Source of the DNA: Phytoseiulus persimilis
Taxonomy: Eukaryota; Arthropoda; Arachnida; Mesostigmata; Phytoseiidae
Direction of reading: 5' to 3'
Length of the DNA stretch: 64,000 nt
Assembly: GCA_037576195.1 (NCBI GenBank)
Contig: CM075102.1
Span: forward strand, 5,828,001-5,892,000
In this document: one piece after another, positions 33,174 through 43,670 of the stretch
How positions within the stretch are numbered: position 1 is the stretch's first letter
Layout: every line of letters begins with the position of its first letter
The notes under the pieces: model-generated
The model's input: the letters and a program-made list of their open reading frames with translations, nothing else
Databases searched by the model: none
What the model was told of the DNA's origin: nothing
Made by a program: the position numbers and the translations under genes

Positions 33174-33849
33174 TTTGGACCATTCTAAGAACTTTTTGCC
33201 ATACGAAGTGTTTTCGAATTCGGCTCCCCTGAGGAGATACGGGGGGAATTGCATCGAGGACGAGATTTTGCCAAAAGATGAGTGATTTTTGAGATGCCTA
33301 TGCGTCGATCGCCTTTTCTCGTGCTTCCGACCGATCCTCGCCATTTCTTAAGCGAATGAGGGGCATTCTTCGCTGCATTCAAGAGAATGATGACGACCTG
33401 GATCGGTTCACTTAGGACATTTAACGGGCAGTTTTTTGGAAAAGTTGAAAAAAAAAATTGACTTTTTCCGCGGCTCTCCAGAAAAAAGAGGTTTCAACCG
33501 ATTCATTCGAATCAAGCTGGAATGCGCCATTCCTCCAGCTATCGATCCGGAAAAAAAATTCCGGGATCGGACCACTTTTGAGGTATGACTAAAAGAAGGG
33601 AGAGTTCGAATATTCCCGACCTACGTTGACCACCCCGTAAATGAAGGCACACGGTACAGTGGAGAACTGTATCTATCCGTGATACACATGTTCCGTCGTG
33701 TATCACGGATAAATTTTCGGGATGTCGCGATTCCCAATCAGTGTTCATCCGCCGTTATCTTACCATCAGTTGCAGATCTGTTGTTCAAGAGTTCTACCGA
33801 CTATCTAGTGAATAACTCCAGCAACTCGCCCAAGGCGGTTACCAGTGAA
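33174..33849. other. No gene recognised
   Basis: A/T runs and short inverted words; no coding domain. May be MULE 3' flank. Confidence 0.35.
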
Positions 33850-34040
33850 TTGAGCGGAAGAAGATTTGAGCAGAGGTCGTATTTGAGCGAGAGTCGAATT
33901 TCGGCGGAAGTTGAATTAGAGCGGGAGTCTAATTTCAGCGGGAGTTGAAATTTAGCAGCAGCTTGATTCGAGCGAAGGTCCAATTTGAGCGACGAGCCGA
34001 TTTTGGTGGACGCCGGATTTGAGCGCAAACAATCCTTGAG
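33850..34040. repeat. Degenerate minisatellite, about 21-bp unit
   Basis: Repeated GAGCGGGAGTCNAATTT-like units, about nine, with drift. The minus strand encodes a repeating Leu-Lys/Arg-Leu-Asp-Ser-Arg-Ser-Asn theme, a by-product of the 21-nt period. Confidence 0.75.
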
Positions 34041-34403
34041 CGGGTACCAATTTGGTTCGAGTCCACTCTGACTCGAGTGTGCCGAGGCACCTGTGCATTT
34101 TTGATATGCATTCACACATGCTCCTGTCCTGTTCCAGCGCGGCTGTGATATCGCCATAGCTTGCGTCTGTATCCAGATGAAGGAGATAAGAGATTCGAGA
34201 AAATACGCTCCCGAGGTGGATTGAGCGCTTTTCGTTAGTGACGGCGAGCGATTCTCGAATCCGGCTAAATCGCCCAAGGCGTGAACGATGCTCCAATAGC
34301 TAGAATATACATATACCATATATATATGCGATGAATCCCCAGCATTTATCAGCAGCCTGCCATGAGAGAAATTGAAGCCCCATCTCATTTCCAATGACAA
34401 GGC

Positions 34404-34641
34404 GATTGCCAGAACGAAGTCAATTCACTCAAGACAGATGGGTGACTCTCATTGAGGATGATGGACTCAAGCTAGATAGGCCTGCGGTGCTATCTCGGGC
34501 CCGTCGGCGGCAAGATATGATTGATTGCCAGAACGAAGTCAATTCACTCAAGATAGATAGGTGACTCTCATTGAGGATGATGGGCTCAAGCTAGATAGGC
34601 CTGCGGTGCTATCTCGGGCCCGTCGGCGGCAAGATATGATT
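34404..34641. repeat. 119-bp perfect-phase tandem duplication
   Basis: 34404-34522 and 34523-34641 differ at only a few sites; each ends in CGGGCCCGTCGGCGGC then AAGATATGATT. No function seen. Confidence 0.9.
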
Positions 34642-34930
34642 GAGAGCATTCCCGTAGAGAGATAGCCCGTGATTTTCAGATGCTCTATAATTTCTGCAAT
34701 CCCCCGCATTGACATGGAGCGATCTGATGTCCTTATAGTGGTGTTACGAGTAATGTTCCAGACGATGTCAGGAAGCGTTAAAATGAGAAATTCAGTTACA
34801 TTCGGAAGAAAAAATTATCAGGAGGGAATAGCAGATGCACTGATCTTCCACCAGCCGAGCACAAATGGAATCCGATAAAGGGAAATTATGAAAGAAGCCC
34901 CCGTGCAGTCTCTGAGCTCACGGCTATCGT

Positions 34931-35875
34931 GTGTCCGAATGGGAGCGGGACGCGCGGCGCAGTTTTGGCGGGACTCGTCGGTGTTATGTTCCTGTTGGAA
35001 CAGAGTCCCATTCGTTTGAAAATGGAGCTAGCAGGGCATACCTGAGTTCTTGCGATGCCATTCAATTCGGCAAGAAAGTTCGGTGTGATACTGGAGGTTC
35101 CTACAGAGTGGGAGACCTAGAGGGCGTCTCTGAGTTTTTTTTTTCTGCCGAGATAAAGAAACGGCTGACGGGAAGGGACGTACGTAAAGTGCGAAGAGCT
35201 GTTCACGTGAGTACTTATTCCTGTCCAGCTTGGTCCAGCATGTGGAATTTGATGGATTATTTGATACAGAACACGATCATGGATCGAAAGGAAAGTTTGC
35301 GAGCTCTAGCCCTGAATGAGATTCAAACCAGAGTAACCGGTTGCAGGAGGGACGTCAAGTGCTCAGTTATGGGCAAGATCCGGAACGATGGACAGATAGC
35401 ATACATCAACGGCCGACACAACCGTTTTCCTGAAGCCAACAGATACGGACGCCGCGCTCGGACGGCCAGAGGTGACTGGCTGCGGGCACTCAAAGCGAAC
35501 TCCTCATTGTCACCCATGGACGCCATCCCCGCAGAACAAGAGAAGTGATTCAAGCTCATCTAGGAAGAATTGAAATGTATTCATGATCGGTTGACCCGAC
35601 ACTATGTGCTCCGGTTCTAGACTCCCGATGGAGGCAGCCACTGAGATTGTACCTGTGGAGCAAGACCGGACCGGTCGCCGCCAATCAACGGCTGTCAGGC
35701 CTCGTAATGTGACCAATTTGCAAGATCTTCACGAGGCACTGATTTCCAGGCCAGGAGCTCGGAAAGCTCCTAGCTTTCGCTTCCCTACTCCTCCTTCCGG
35801 CCGCTGACATCAAGGCGACCTTCGAGCTCTGTGCGCAAGAGGCTCTCGCGGTGAACGAAGGAGTAAGCAGAGTGA
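34931..35875 (+). pseudogene. MULE transposase D, catalytic core deleted
   Basis: N-terminal FLYWCH half: FGKKVRCDTGGSYRVGD then CRRDVKCSVMGKIRNDG and NGRHNRFPEA, as in copies B and C. The next recognisable piece (ALISRPGARK) jumps straight to LLLLPAADIKATFELCAQEA at about 35.78 kb, which matches the part just before exon 5 in the intact copy. Both catalytic Asp blocks are therefore missing. It runs directly into a Tigger-like tail. Confidence 0.7.
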
Positions 35876-35879
35876 TCAT

Positions 35880-36500
35880 TCCGGGCATCTTGTTGACTCC
35901 ATGGATTGCGAGGAAGAGTTATCGGTCACCGAATACTGGCGGAAGTTCACGATAGCGTCCTGTTTGGAGGCTATCGGAATCGCTTTCAAATCCATGAAAG
36001 CTGAGACTGTGGCTGCAAGCTGGAAAAAGTTGTGGTCCGGAATCTTCGAAGACAACTGTGGTCCGACGCTCGAAGACGCAAGCGATTCTGCGCTGCACGA
36101 AGCAGTCCAGCTGGCTCATGAGCTTGGAGGCGAAGGTTTTGACGACATGACCGTCGCTGACGTCAGCGAACTGCTGGACGCCGATTCGCAAACCTCGACG
36201 GACGTCCACTTATTCGCTGTCGAAAGTTCAATTCAGGAAGGAGTTGAACCATAGGAAGAGGACGACCGCACCAACGTCCAGGATGAAGATGAAGGTCTCT
36301 CATTAGAGCGTCTCTCACGATTGGTGAGGGGTGTCAGAGAGATGCAAGATCAAATCGGTTCATGGGATTCTCACATGACCCGAGCACTTCAATTCCGCAA
36401 CGCTATCGATGAGGCGATGGAGCCGTACAAGAGCGTGCTCAATCAGATGAAAAAAACGCAAACATCTACCAACAACCATGTTATTGAACCCTCAGCATAA
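35880..36500 (+). pseudogene. Tigger/pogo transposase C-terminal fragment, one in-frame stop
   Basis: In one frame: EYWRKFTIASCLEAIGIAF, KAETVAASWKKLW and AHELGGEGFDDMTVADVSE are the hallmark blocks after the DDE domain in pogo/Tigger (Tc1/mariner superfamily) transposases. A TAG at 36252-36254 interrupts, after which the same frame goes on for 80 codons of an acidic, helix-rich tail to TAA near 36500. The DNA-binding and DDE domains are gone, replaced on the left by the MULE D remnant, so this is a junction made by nested insertion or deletion. Confidence 0.75.
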
Positions 36501-36734
36501 AACTCCCCCGCAGACTCCACCGGCGGAAGAACCCGATTCGATAGTTGGGTCGAGCTCCATCGATTTTATTGTCATCGATGAGGGAGAGTAGCCAAACCGC
36601 GTAGCCCGCTGATTTTATCAAGAGGTCCAATGTAGGTCTGGGTCGAGTTTCAGAGAATGCATCAAGATGAAATCCGGATGTAGAATCTACTCATGCAGGT
36701 CAGAGAAAGCATTTTCCCAATAAACTACCCCACT

Positions 36735-36800
36735 TCGCGGAAATTCATTTATCGCGCTCGGGCCTGGAACGAATCAACTGCGATAAATGAGAGAATACTG
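36735..36800 (+). repeat. Tigger-type right terminal sequence
   Basis: CACTTCGCGGAAATTCATTT then ATCGCG, GGCCTGGAACGAATC and GCGATAAATGAGAGAATACTG. The minus strand begins CAGTATTCTC and has the CGCGATAAATGAA...CCGCGAAGTG core seen in many Tigger elements. A second, different start (CAGTCGTCCGCTATTTGCG) is at about 36923. Confidence 0.6.
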
Positions 36801-37162
36801 GAATCGAATTCGATATTATTCGGATAAAGTGTGTAGACATGTGATATACCTGATACGGACATTTGTATTCTACGCATAGCGCTAGTATGGACAAGTATGT
36901 AACATAAGCTCTTGTGAAGACAGCAGTCGTCCGCTATTTGCGACGGGGAATGTCAAGTATTGCGAATGAGAAGTTCTCTGTAGCAGTCAAGGATGGACAG
37001 AATTCGAATCTGCCGCCACTCATCGGAAGAATAATCAGGAAAGAGAAGAACACATGAGATTTTGCCCGCCGGACAGCCCGGTAAAAAGTGACAACCCAAT
37101 ACCCGCTCCGTTTTCTGGTTCTAGCCTAGAAATTTAGTGATTCCTTCGTCCGACTCAGTCAC
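36801..37162. other. No gene recognised
   Basis: Includes a possible second Tigger-like end at about 36923. Nothing coding seen. Confidence 0.35.
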
Positions 37163-37790
37163 TCATTGCCCGATTGAGTTGATAATTTGTAAGGCACTAC
37201 TTTTGTGTACTTGAGGAATGGGGAGTTTCAGCCCTTTTGCTAGACAGGAAGGACGCCGGAGCTGCGTCTCGTACTCGTGCTGTGTCGCACTCACTCTGAT
37301 TCTCTTGCTCATCATATCCTTCATTCCAATAGCTTCTCTCCACTGCCGCCGTGGCGGGCTCCTCAAAATGGGTGATGCGCGCGTGATTCTTTCTGGCCCT
37401 GACACATCTTTAGCGTCAACATCTTCGAGTGTCCAACGGGCTGCAACTTGCTGAATGATGGCGGCGATCTGGTTGTGCCGTGAGAGTGTATCGACGACGA
37501 CGTTGTCGGAACCTTCCACATGCTGGACTTGCTGGATGTCCGTCGTGAACTGCGAGATGAGTTCCAGGTGACTGGTTTGCCGTGGCTATCTCTCCGTTCT
37601 CGAGGCGGTTGCTGTCGTTGGAGGTTTGTGGTCGGTGAAAATCGTGAATTGTCGGCCTTCGACCATGAAACGAGAATGCTTGATCGCCAACACGATCGCT
37701 ATGAGTTCTCTGTCAAAAGCAGAGTATTTCTTCTGTCGTTGATCAAGAGCTCTCGAGAAAAAAACCTAGGGGTATCTATCCATTACATAC
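37163..37790 (-). pseudogene. Ty3/gypsy RNase H fragment
   Basis: The minus strand reads FSRALDQRQKKYSAFDREL, then GRQFTIFTDHKP (RNase H catalytic Asp in the last) and, after a frameshift near 37.6 kb, the EGSDNVVVDTLSRHNQ end of the domain. Downstream residues are weakly conserved. It follows the guanylyltransferase-like units on the same strand, in the place expected after an RT domain. Confidence 0.75.
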
Positions 37791-37918
37791 AGGGATTTTA
37801 CTTTGATCTGCGCGCTCTCGCGAGCGTTTCGTAGCTGGGATCGAGAGGAATCTTTCCTCCGTGAGTTGTTCTCCCAAGAAAAAAACGAATGATATCGAAA
37901 ATATTTCGGCCACATGAA

Positions 37919-37924
37919 TTTATT
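37919..37924 (-). terminator. AATAAA poly(A) signal, copy 1
   Basis: 18 nt after the TGA of copy 1; conserved at 40261-40266 and 42603-42608. Confidence 0.6.
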
Positions 37925-37941
37925 AACACTGATGAATGTAA

Positions 37942-38985
37942 TCACAACAACTCTTGAAGGTCAGTGTAGTCGTCAGCAGTTCGCTCACTTGAGATTTCCT
38001 GTTTTTCGAGAGCTCTACGGTTTCCGGGGTCGCTATCCTCTCTGGATATTTTGCAACCGATGCTCTCAGCAGTGACTACTGTTGTTGTCTCTGCTCGCCT
38101 CTCAGGAGAAGCTTCCTCGACTGCGGACGCCGACTTCTCTCGTGTTACTCCAACCTTCGAGCGTATGAAGCCTAGAAGGTCGTCTTTGGTCGGTTGGGAC
38201 CCTGATGATTGGTCCGTAGACTGACAGCTCTGCCATTCAAGAAGACCGGGACAGACTCCGGGGGTGTAAGCCGTCCGTATGGGCTGGAGTAATATCCCTA
38301 GGATATTGTGGGGAACCTGTGAACGGAACTTGGCTGCCAGGAGCTTCTCCGTCATATCAAGGCCGAAGGTCTCCTTCTTCCCTATCTCGAAAGGCTCTTC
38401 GGCTACCTTGATCTGGCCGTTGAGAATGGCCTGACTCCGCGCACCGATGATTTCCTTGTCGATGCACAACTTCCTTATAACGAAGCTCATGAGGCGGACC
38501 TTGTCGACCCGGAAATGAGCGATGTCCCGAACGAGAAAGCGAGGGAAGACCTTACCGTTTTCCCGGTCCAAAACCATTTCCCCGTCGAGCAGGGTGCAGA
38601 AGAGGTGCTTTCGAGGATCCTTCCGGTATGGGAATGACAAATTCGCAACAGAGAAAGCGTTGTTTCTCTCGTCGAGAAGATAGATCTCACCGGCCTGGGC
38701 GATGAGCATTAGGAAACGAACTCCATCCGATTTCCAGGTGACTCCGTATGGCTCCTTGGTCACCGTTGGGAGGTTTTGCACTCCCAAACTTCTCGGCTTC
38801 GTTCCTGGGAAGCCGGCACCCTGATGTCCGGAGAGCTGGGCGGCCACCTTTCGCACCATGCACGACTCCTCTTCGTCCTCGATGAAGGTTACACCGGGAA
38901 CTTGCTCCATGAGCTGCCTCGAGCTGTGAGGGGACTCGAAGCGGTTTGCCCCTGTGACGCTGAGGGATTGCTGTGTTTGGAGCAT
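37942..38985 (-). CDS. mRNA guanylyltransferase-like ORF, copy 1
   Basis: 347 codons from the first ATG (38985); the frame is open 25 codons further upstream to a stop. It matches the guanylyltransferase domain of metazoan capping enzyme: lead-in GFPGTKP, motif I WKSDGVRF (nucleotidyl Lys at 38731-38733), LSFPYRKD, motif III LLDGEMVLD, motif IIIa RFLVRDI. Motif IV reads ILGLLLQP where an Asp precedes the Gly in the family, and motif V reads LEWQ in place of LKWK. The RNA triphosphatase domain and the OB-fold are absent; the last 100 residues are Ser/Glu/Arg-rich and look disordered. No introns, a poly(A) signal just after the stop. Known reaction: transfer of GMP to 5'-diphosphate RNA; with these losses normal capping seems unlikely. 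Confidence 0.8.
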   Translation of the reverse strand: MLQTQQSLSVTGANRFESPHSSRQLMEQVPGVTFIEDEEESCMVRKVAAQLSGHQGAGFPGTKPRSLGVQNLPTVTKEPYGVTWKSDGVRFLMLIAQAGEIYLLDERNNAFSVANLSFPYRKDPRKHLFCTLLDGEMVLDRENGKVFPRFLVRDIAHFRVDKVRLMSFVIRKLCIDKEIIGARSQAILNGQIKVAEEPFEIGKKETFGLDMTEKLLAAKFRSQVPHNILGILLQPIRTAYTPGVCPGLLEWQSCQSTDQSSGSQPTKDDLLGFIRSKVGVTREKSASAVEEASPERRAETTTVVTAESIGCKISREDSDPGNRRALEKQEISSERTADDYTDLQELL

Positions 38986-39534
38986 CGCGATCTTCTCTGT
39001 GTGTTTGATGGCTCCGGAAGAGGATTGAGAGACTGTTCGAATTTCAGACTCGAGCTCCAACGTGTAAGCTCACGCAGGCGAATGCGAAGAGTCCCAATAA
39101 CTACGAGCGTTTTATCTGCTGATTTCAAGTGGGCGGTACCTAGTTCGACCAATGGATGAGCCCCAATAATTTGAGTTAGAATGCGTTTCAACCCCAATTC
39201 TCACTGCCCCACGGTTACAGACGCAGCTGCCTATCTGTTTTGAGGGCACACCCGCGACCTTCGGGGAGTGCGGTCAGGGTTGAGCTCTTGCTGTGACTCG
39301 CAACCACAACGGGGTTTGACTGGGCTTATTCAGCCGCAAAAGTACCGGAGCTCTCTCGTTCGATTCTATTAGGCTGATGAGGAATAGAGATCGTCTTTGT
39401 TTGGGAGAACTCCTTCACTCATGCTGATCGGACCCACTTGTTCAATCAATAGCATGATATCTCATGTGGTCCCGAGTCGATTTCGCGTCGGAAGGAGCTT
39501 GTAAGGCTCAATCCGTGGGGGAGTATCAGTTCCG

Positions 39535-40172
39535 AAGTATTGCGAGCTCTTGAGGCCCTACCAGGAGCACAGCTGCTTTGACACGACCGGGGAGAGGAGC
39601 TAATCCTTCAGCTGAGACCAGATGAACGAGGAACTTCGATTGAGGAACAGCGAATCTGCACTTGGCTTATTGATGACGAGGCCGAAGAACATCAGGCAGC
39701 TGAATAGTTGGTTCAGATGCATTAGGTGTTCTTGGTCGTTGCGAGTTATTAAAAGGATATCATCGCGATGTACAAATGCGAAATATAATCATTGGGTGAC
39801 CAAGTCCATGAGGCGTTTGAACGTGTGGGCCGCGTTCGCGAGTCCAAACGGCGTCCGGAGGTATTCGTACAGCCCGAAGCGTGTGCAGATAACAGTCTTG
39901 TGAATGTCCTCTTTTGCCACAGGAATTAGATGAGACGCTTTAGTCGGATCGACGGAGCTGAATACACGGCAGACCTCGCGGTTCGAAGCGAAGTTCTCGA
40001 GATAAGGGACTGGATATCTGCCTGGCACTGTTATCGCGTTGAGAGCTCTGAAATATCCGACCGGTCGCCATGTTCCATCAGATTTGTGAACCATGTGTAC
40101 GAAGCGGCGGAGCATGCATTCTTTTCCGATGGCTCTTCCCCCATTGTCAATCTTCCTTTTCTCCGCACCCAC
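39535..40172 (-). pseudogene. Ty3/gypsy reverse transcriptase fragment, copy 1
   Basis: HKSDGTWRPVGYFRALNAIT, then RYPVPYLENFA, FSSVDPTKA and LRTPFGLANAAHTF are RT blocks. An in-frame TGA at 39787-39789 separates them from FVHRDDILLI, where the catalytic YxDD box has become HRDD. The connection domain ends near 39535 (LAPLPGRVKAA). Inactive. Confidence 0.85.
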
Positions 40173-40283
40173 AGTTCCTTCTGTGAATTATAGAGCCTCT
40201 CCGTGAGTTGTTCTCCCAAGAAAAAAACGAATGATATCAAAAATATTTCGGCCACATGAATTTATTAACACTGATGAATGTAA

Positions 40284-41327
40284 TCAGAACAACTCTTGAA
40301 GGTCAGTGTAGTCGTCAGGGGTTCGCTCACTTGAGAATTTCTGTTTTTTGAGAGCTCTACAGTTTCCGGGGTCGCTATCCTCTCTGGATCTTTTGCAACC
40401 GATGCTCTCAGCAGTGACAACTGTTGTTGTCTCTGCTCGCCTCTCAGGAGAAGCTTCCTCGACTGCGGACGCCGACTTCTCTCGTGTTACTCCAACCTTC
40501 GAGCGTATGAAGCCTAGAAGGTGGTCTTTGGTCGGTTGGGACCCTGATGATTGGTCCGTAGACTGACAGCTTTGCCATTCAAGAAGACCGGGACAGACTC
40601 CGGGGGTGTAAGCCGTCCGTATGGGCTGGAGTAATAACCCTAGGATATTGTGGGGAACCTGTGAACGGAACTTGGCTGCCAGGAGCTTCTCCGTCATATC
40701 AAGGCCGAAGGTCTCCTTCTTCCCTATCTCGAAAGGCTCTTCGGCTAACTTGATCTGGCCGTTGAGAATGGCCTGACTCCGCGCACCGATGATTTCCTTG
40801 TCGATGCACAACTTCCTTATGTCGAAGCTCATGAGGCGGACCTTGTCGACCCGGAAATGAGCGATGCCCCGAACGAGAAAGCGAGGGAAGACCTTACCGT
40901 TTTCCCGGTCCAAAACCATTTCCCCGTCGAGCAGGGTGCAGAAGAGGTGCTTTCGACGATCCTTCCGGTATGGGAATGACAAATTCGCAACAGAGAAAGC
41001 GTTGTTTCTCTCGTCGAGAAGATAGATCTCACCGGCCTGGGCGATGAGCATTAGGAAACGAACTCCATCCGATTTCCAGGTGACTCCGTATGGCTCCTTG
41101 GTCACCGTTGGGAGGTTTTGCACTCCCAAACTTCTCGGCTTCGTTCCTGGGAAGCCGGCACCCTGATGTCCGGAGAGCTGGGCGGCCACCTTTCGCACCA
41201 TGCACGACTCCTCTTCGTCCTCGATGAAGGTTACACCGGGAACTTGCTCCATGAGCTGCCTCGAGCTGTGAGGGGACTCGAAGCGGTTTGCCCCTGTGAC
41301 GCTGAGGGATTGCTGTGTTTGGAGCAT
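40284..41327 (-). CDS. mRNA guanylyltransferase-like ORF, copy 2
   Basis: Same length and frame as copy 1, with about a dozen residue changes, including Asp to Gly in motif IIIa (RFLVRGI) and Val to Asp after MSF. Motif I Lys is at 41073-41075. The motif IV and V losses are shared with copy 1. AATAAA at 40261-40266. Open frame kept, so either the duplication is very recent or the ORF is under some constraint. Confidence 0.8.
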   Translation of the reverse strand: MLQTQQSLSVTGANRFESPHSSRQLMEQVPGVTFIEDEEESCMVRKVAAQLSGHQGAGFPGTKPRSLGVQNLPTVTKEPYGVTWKSDGVRFLMLIAQAGEIYLLDERNNAFSVANLSFPYRKDRRKHLFCTLLDGEMVLDRENGKVFPRFLVRGIAHFRVDKVRLMSFDIRKLCIDKEIIGARSQAILNGQIKLAEEPFEIGKKETFGLDMTEKLLAAKFRSQVPHNILGLLLQPIRTAYTPGVCPGLLEWQSCQSTDQSSGSQPTKDHLLGFIRSKVGVTREKSASAVEEASPERRAETTTVVTAESIGCKRSREDSDPGNCRALKKQKFSSERTPDDYTDLQELF

Positions 41328-41876
41328 CGCGATCTTCTCTGTGTGTTTGATGGCTCCGGAAGAGGATTGGGAGACTGTTCGAATTTCAGACTCGAGCTCC
41401 AACGTGTAAGCTCACGCAGGCGAATGCGAAGAGTCCCAATAACTACGAGCGTTTTATCTGCTGATTTCAAGTGGGCGGTACCTAGTTCGACCAATGGATG
41501 AGCCCCAATAATTTGAGTTAGAATGCGTTTCAACCCCAATTCTCACTGCCCCACGGTTACAGACGCAGCTGCCTATCTGTTTTGAGGGCACACCCGCGAC
41601 CTTCGGGGAGTGCGGTCAGGGTTGAGCTCTTGCTGTGACTCGCAACCACAACGGGGTTTGACTGGGCTCATTCAGCCGCAAAAGTACCGGAGCTCTCTCG
41701 TTCGATTCTATTAGGCTGATGAGGAATAGAGATCGTCTTTGTTTGGGAGAACTCCTTCACTCATGCTGATCGGACCCACTTGTTCAATCAATAGCATGAT
41801 ATCTCATGTGGTCCCGAGTCGATTTCGCGTCGGAAGGAGCTTGTAAGGCTCAATCCGTGGGGGAGTATCAGTTCCG

Positions 41877-42514
41877 AAGTATTGCGAGCTCTTGAGGCCC
41901 TACCAGGAGCACAGCTGCTTTGACACGACCGGGGAGAGGAGCTAATCCTTCAGCTGAGACCAGATGACCGAGGAACTTCGATTGAGGAACAGCGAATCTG
42001 CACTTGGCTCATTGATGACGAGGCCGAAGAACATCAGGCAGCTGAATAGTTGGTTCAGATGCATTAGGTGTTCTTGGTCGTTGCGAGTTATCAAAAGGAT
42101 ATCATCGCGATGTACAAATGCGAAATATAATCATTGGGTGACCAAGTCCATGAGGCGTATAAACGTGTGGGCCGCGTTCGCGAGTCCAAACGGCGTCCGG
42201 AGGTATTCGTACAGCCCGAAGCGTGTGCAGATAACAGTCTTGTGAATGTCCTCTTTTGCCACAGGAATTAGATGAGACGCTTTAGTCGGATCGACGGAGC
42301 TGAATACACGGCAGACCTCGCGGTTCGAAGCGAAGTTCTCGAGATAAGGGACTGGATATCTGCCTGGCACTGTTATCGCGTTGAGAGCTCTGAAATATCC
42401 GACCGGTCGCCATGTTCCATCAGATTTGTGAACCATGTGTACGAAGCGGCGGAGCATGCATTCTTTTCCGATGGCTCTTCCCCCATTGTCAATCTTCCTT
42501 TTCTCCGCACCCAC
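41877..42514 (-). pseudogene. Ty3/gypsy reverse transcriptase fragment, copy 2
   Basis: Nearly identical to the fragment at 39535-40172, with the same internal TGA (42129-42131) and the same HRDD box, showing both defects came before the tandem duplication. Confidence 0.85.
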
Positions 42515-42625
42515 AGTTCCTTCTGTGAATTATAGAGCCTCTCCGTGAGTTGTTCTCCCATGAAAAAAACGAATGATATCAAAAATATTTCGGCCACATG
42601 AATTTATTAACACTGATGAATGTAA

Positions 42626-43670
42626 TCAGAACAACTCTTGAAGGTCAGTGTAGTCGTCAGGGGTTCGCTCACTTGAGAATTTCTGTTTTTTGAGAGCTCT
42701 ACAGTTTCCGGGGTCGCTATCCTCTCTGGATCTTTTGCAACCGATGCTCTCAGCAGTGACAACTGTTTCTGTCTCTGCTCGCCTCTCAGGAGAAGCTTCC
42801 TCGACTGCGGACGCCGACTTCTCTCGTGTTACTCCAACCTTCGAGCGTATGAAGCCTAGAAGGTGGTCTTTGGTCGGTTGGGACCCTGATGATTGGTCCG
42901 TAGACCTGACAGCTTTGCCATTCAAGAAGACCGGGACAGACTCCGGGGGTGTAAGCCGTCCGTATGGGCTGGAGTAATAACCCTAGGATATTGTGGGGAA
43001 CCTGTGAACGGAACTTGGCTGCCAGGAGCTTCTCCGTCATATCAAGGCCGAAGGTCTCCTTCTTCCCTATCTCGAAAGGCTCTTCGGCTAACTTGATCTG
43101 GCCGTTGAGAATGGCCTGACTCCGCGCACCGATGATTTCCTTGTCGATGCACAACTTCCTTATGTCGAAGCTCATGAGGCGGACCTTGTCGACCCGGAAA
43201 TGAGCGATGTCCCGAACGAGAAAGCGAGGGAAGACCTTACCGTTTTCCCGGTCCAGAACCATTTCCCCGTCGAGCAGGGTGCAGAAGAGGTGCTTTCGAG
43301 GATCCTTCCGGTATGGGAATGACAAATTCGCAACAGAGAAAGCGTTGTTCCTCTCGTCGAGAAGATAGATCTCACCGGCCTGGGCGATGAGCATTAGGAA
43401 ACGAACTCCATCCGATTTCCAGGTGACTCCGTATGGCTCCTTGGTCACCGTTGGGAGGTTTTGCACTCCCAAACTTATCGGCTTCGTTCCTGGGAAGCCG
43501 GCACCCTGATGTCCGGAGAGCTGGGCGGCCACCTTTCGCACCATGCACGACTCCTCTTCGTCCTCGATGAAGGTTACACCGGGAACTTGCTCCATGAGCT
43601 GCCTCGAGCTGTGAGGGGACTCGAAGCGGTTTGCCCCTGTGACGCTGAGGGATTGCTGTGTTTGGAGCAT
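42626..43670 (-). pseudogene. mRNA guanylyltransferase-like ORF, copy 3, frameshifted
   Basis: Same domain as copies 1 and 2 with motif I Lys at 43416-43418. One extra C at about 42905 (GTAGACCTGAC against GTAGACTGAC) shifts the frame in the C-terminal tail after motif V, so the long frame ends at 42786 with a different tail. The old tail frame is still open from 42925 to 42626. AATAAA at 42603-42608. Confidence 0.8.

Noticed and set aside
33850-34400. Minus-strand 199-codon frame as a repeat protein
   Set aside because: The repeated residues come from a 21-bp minisatellite; the rest has no domain.
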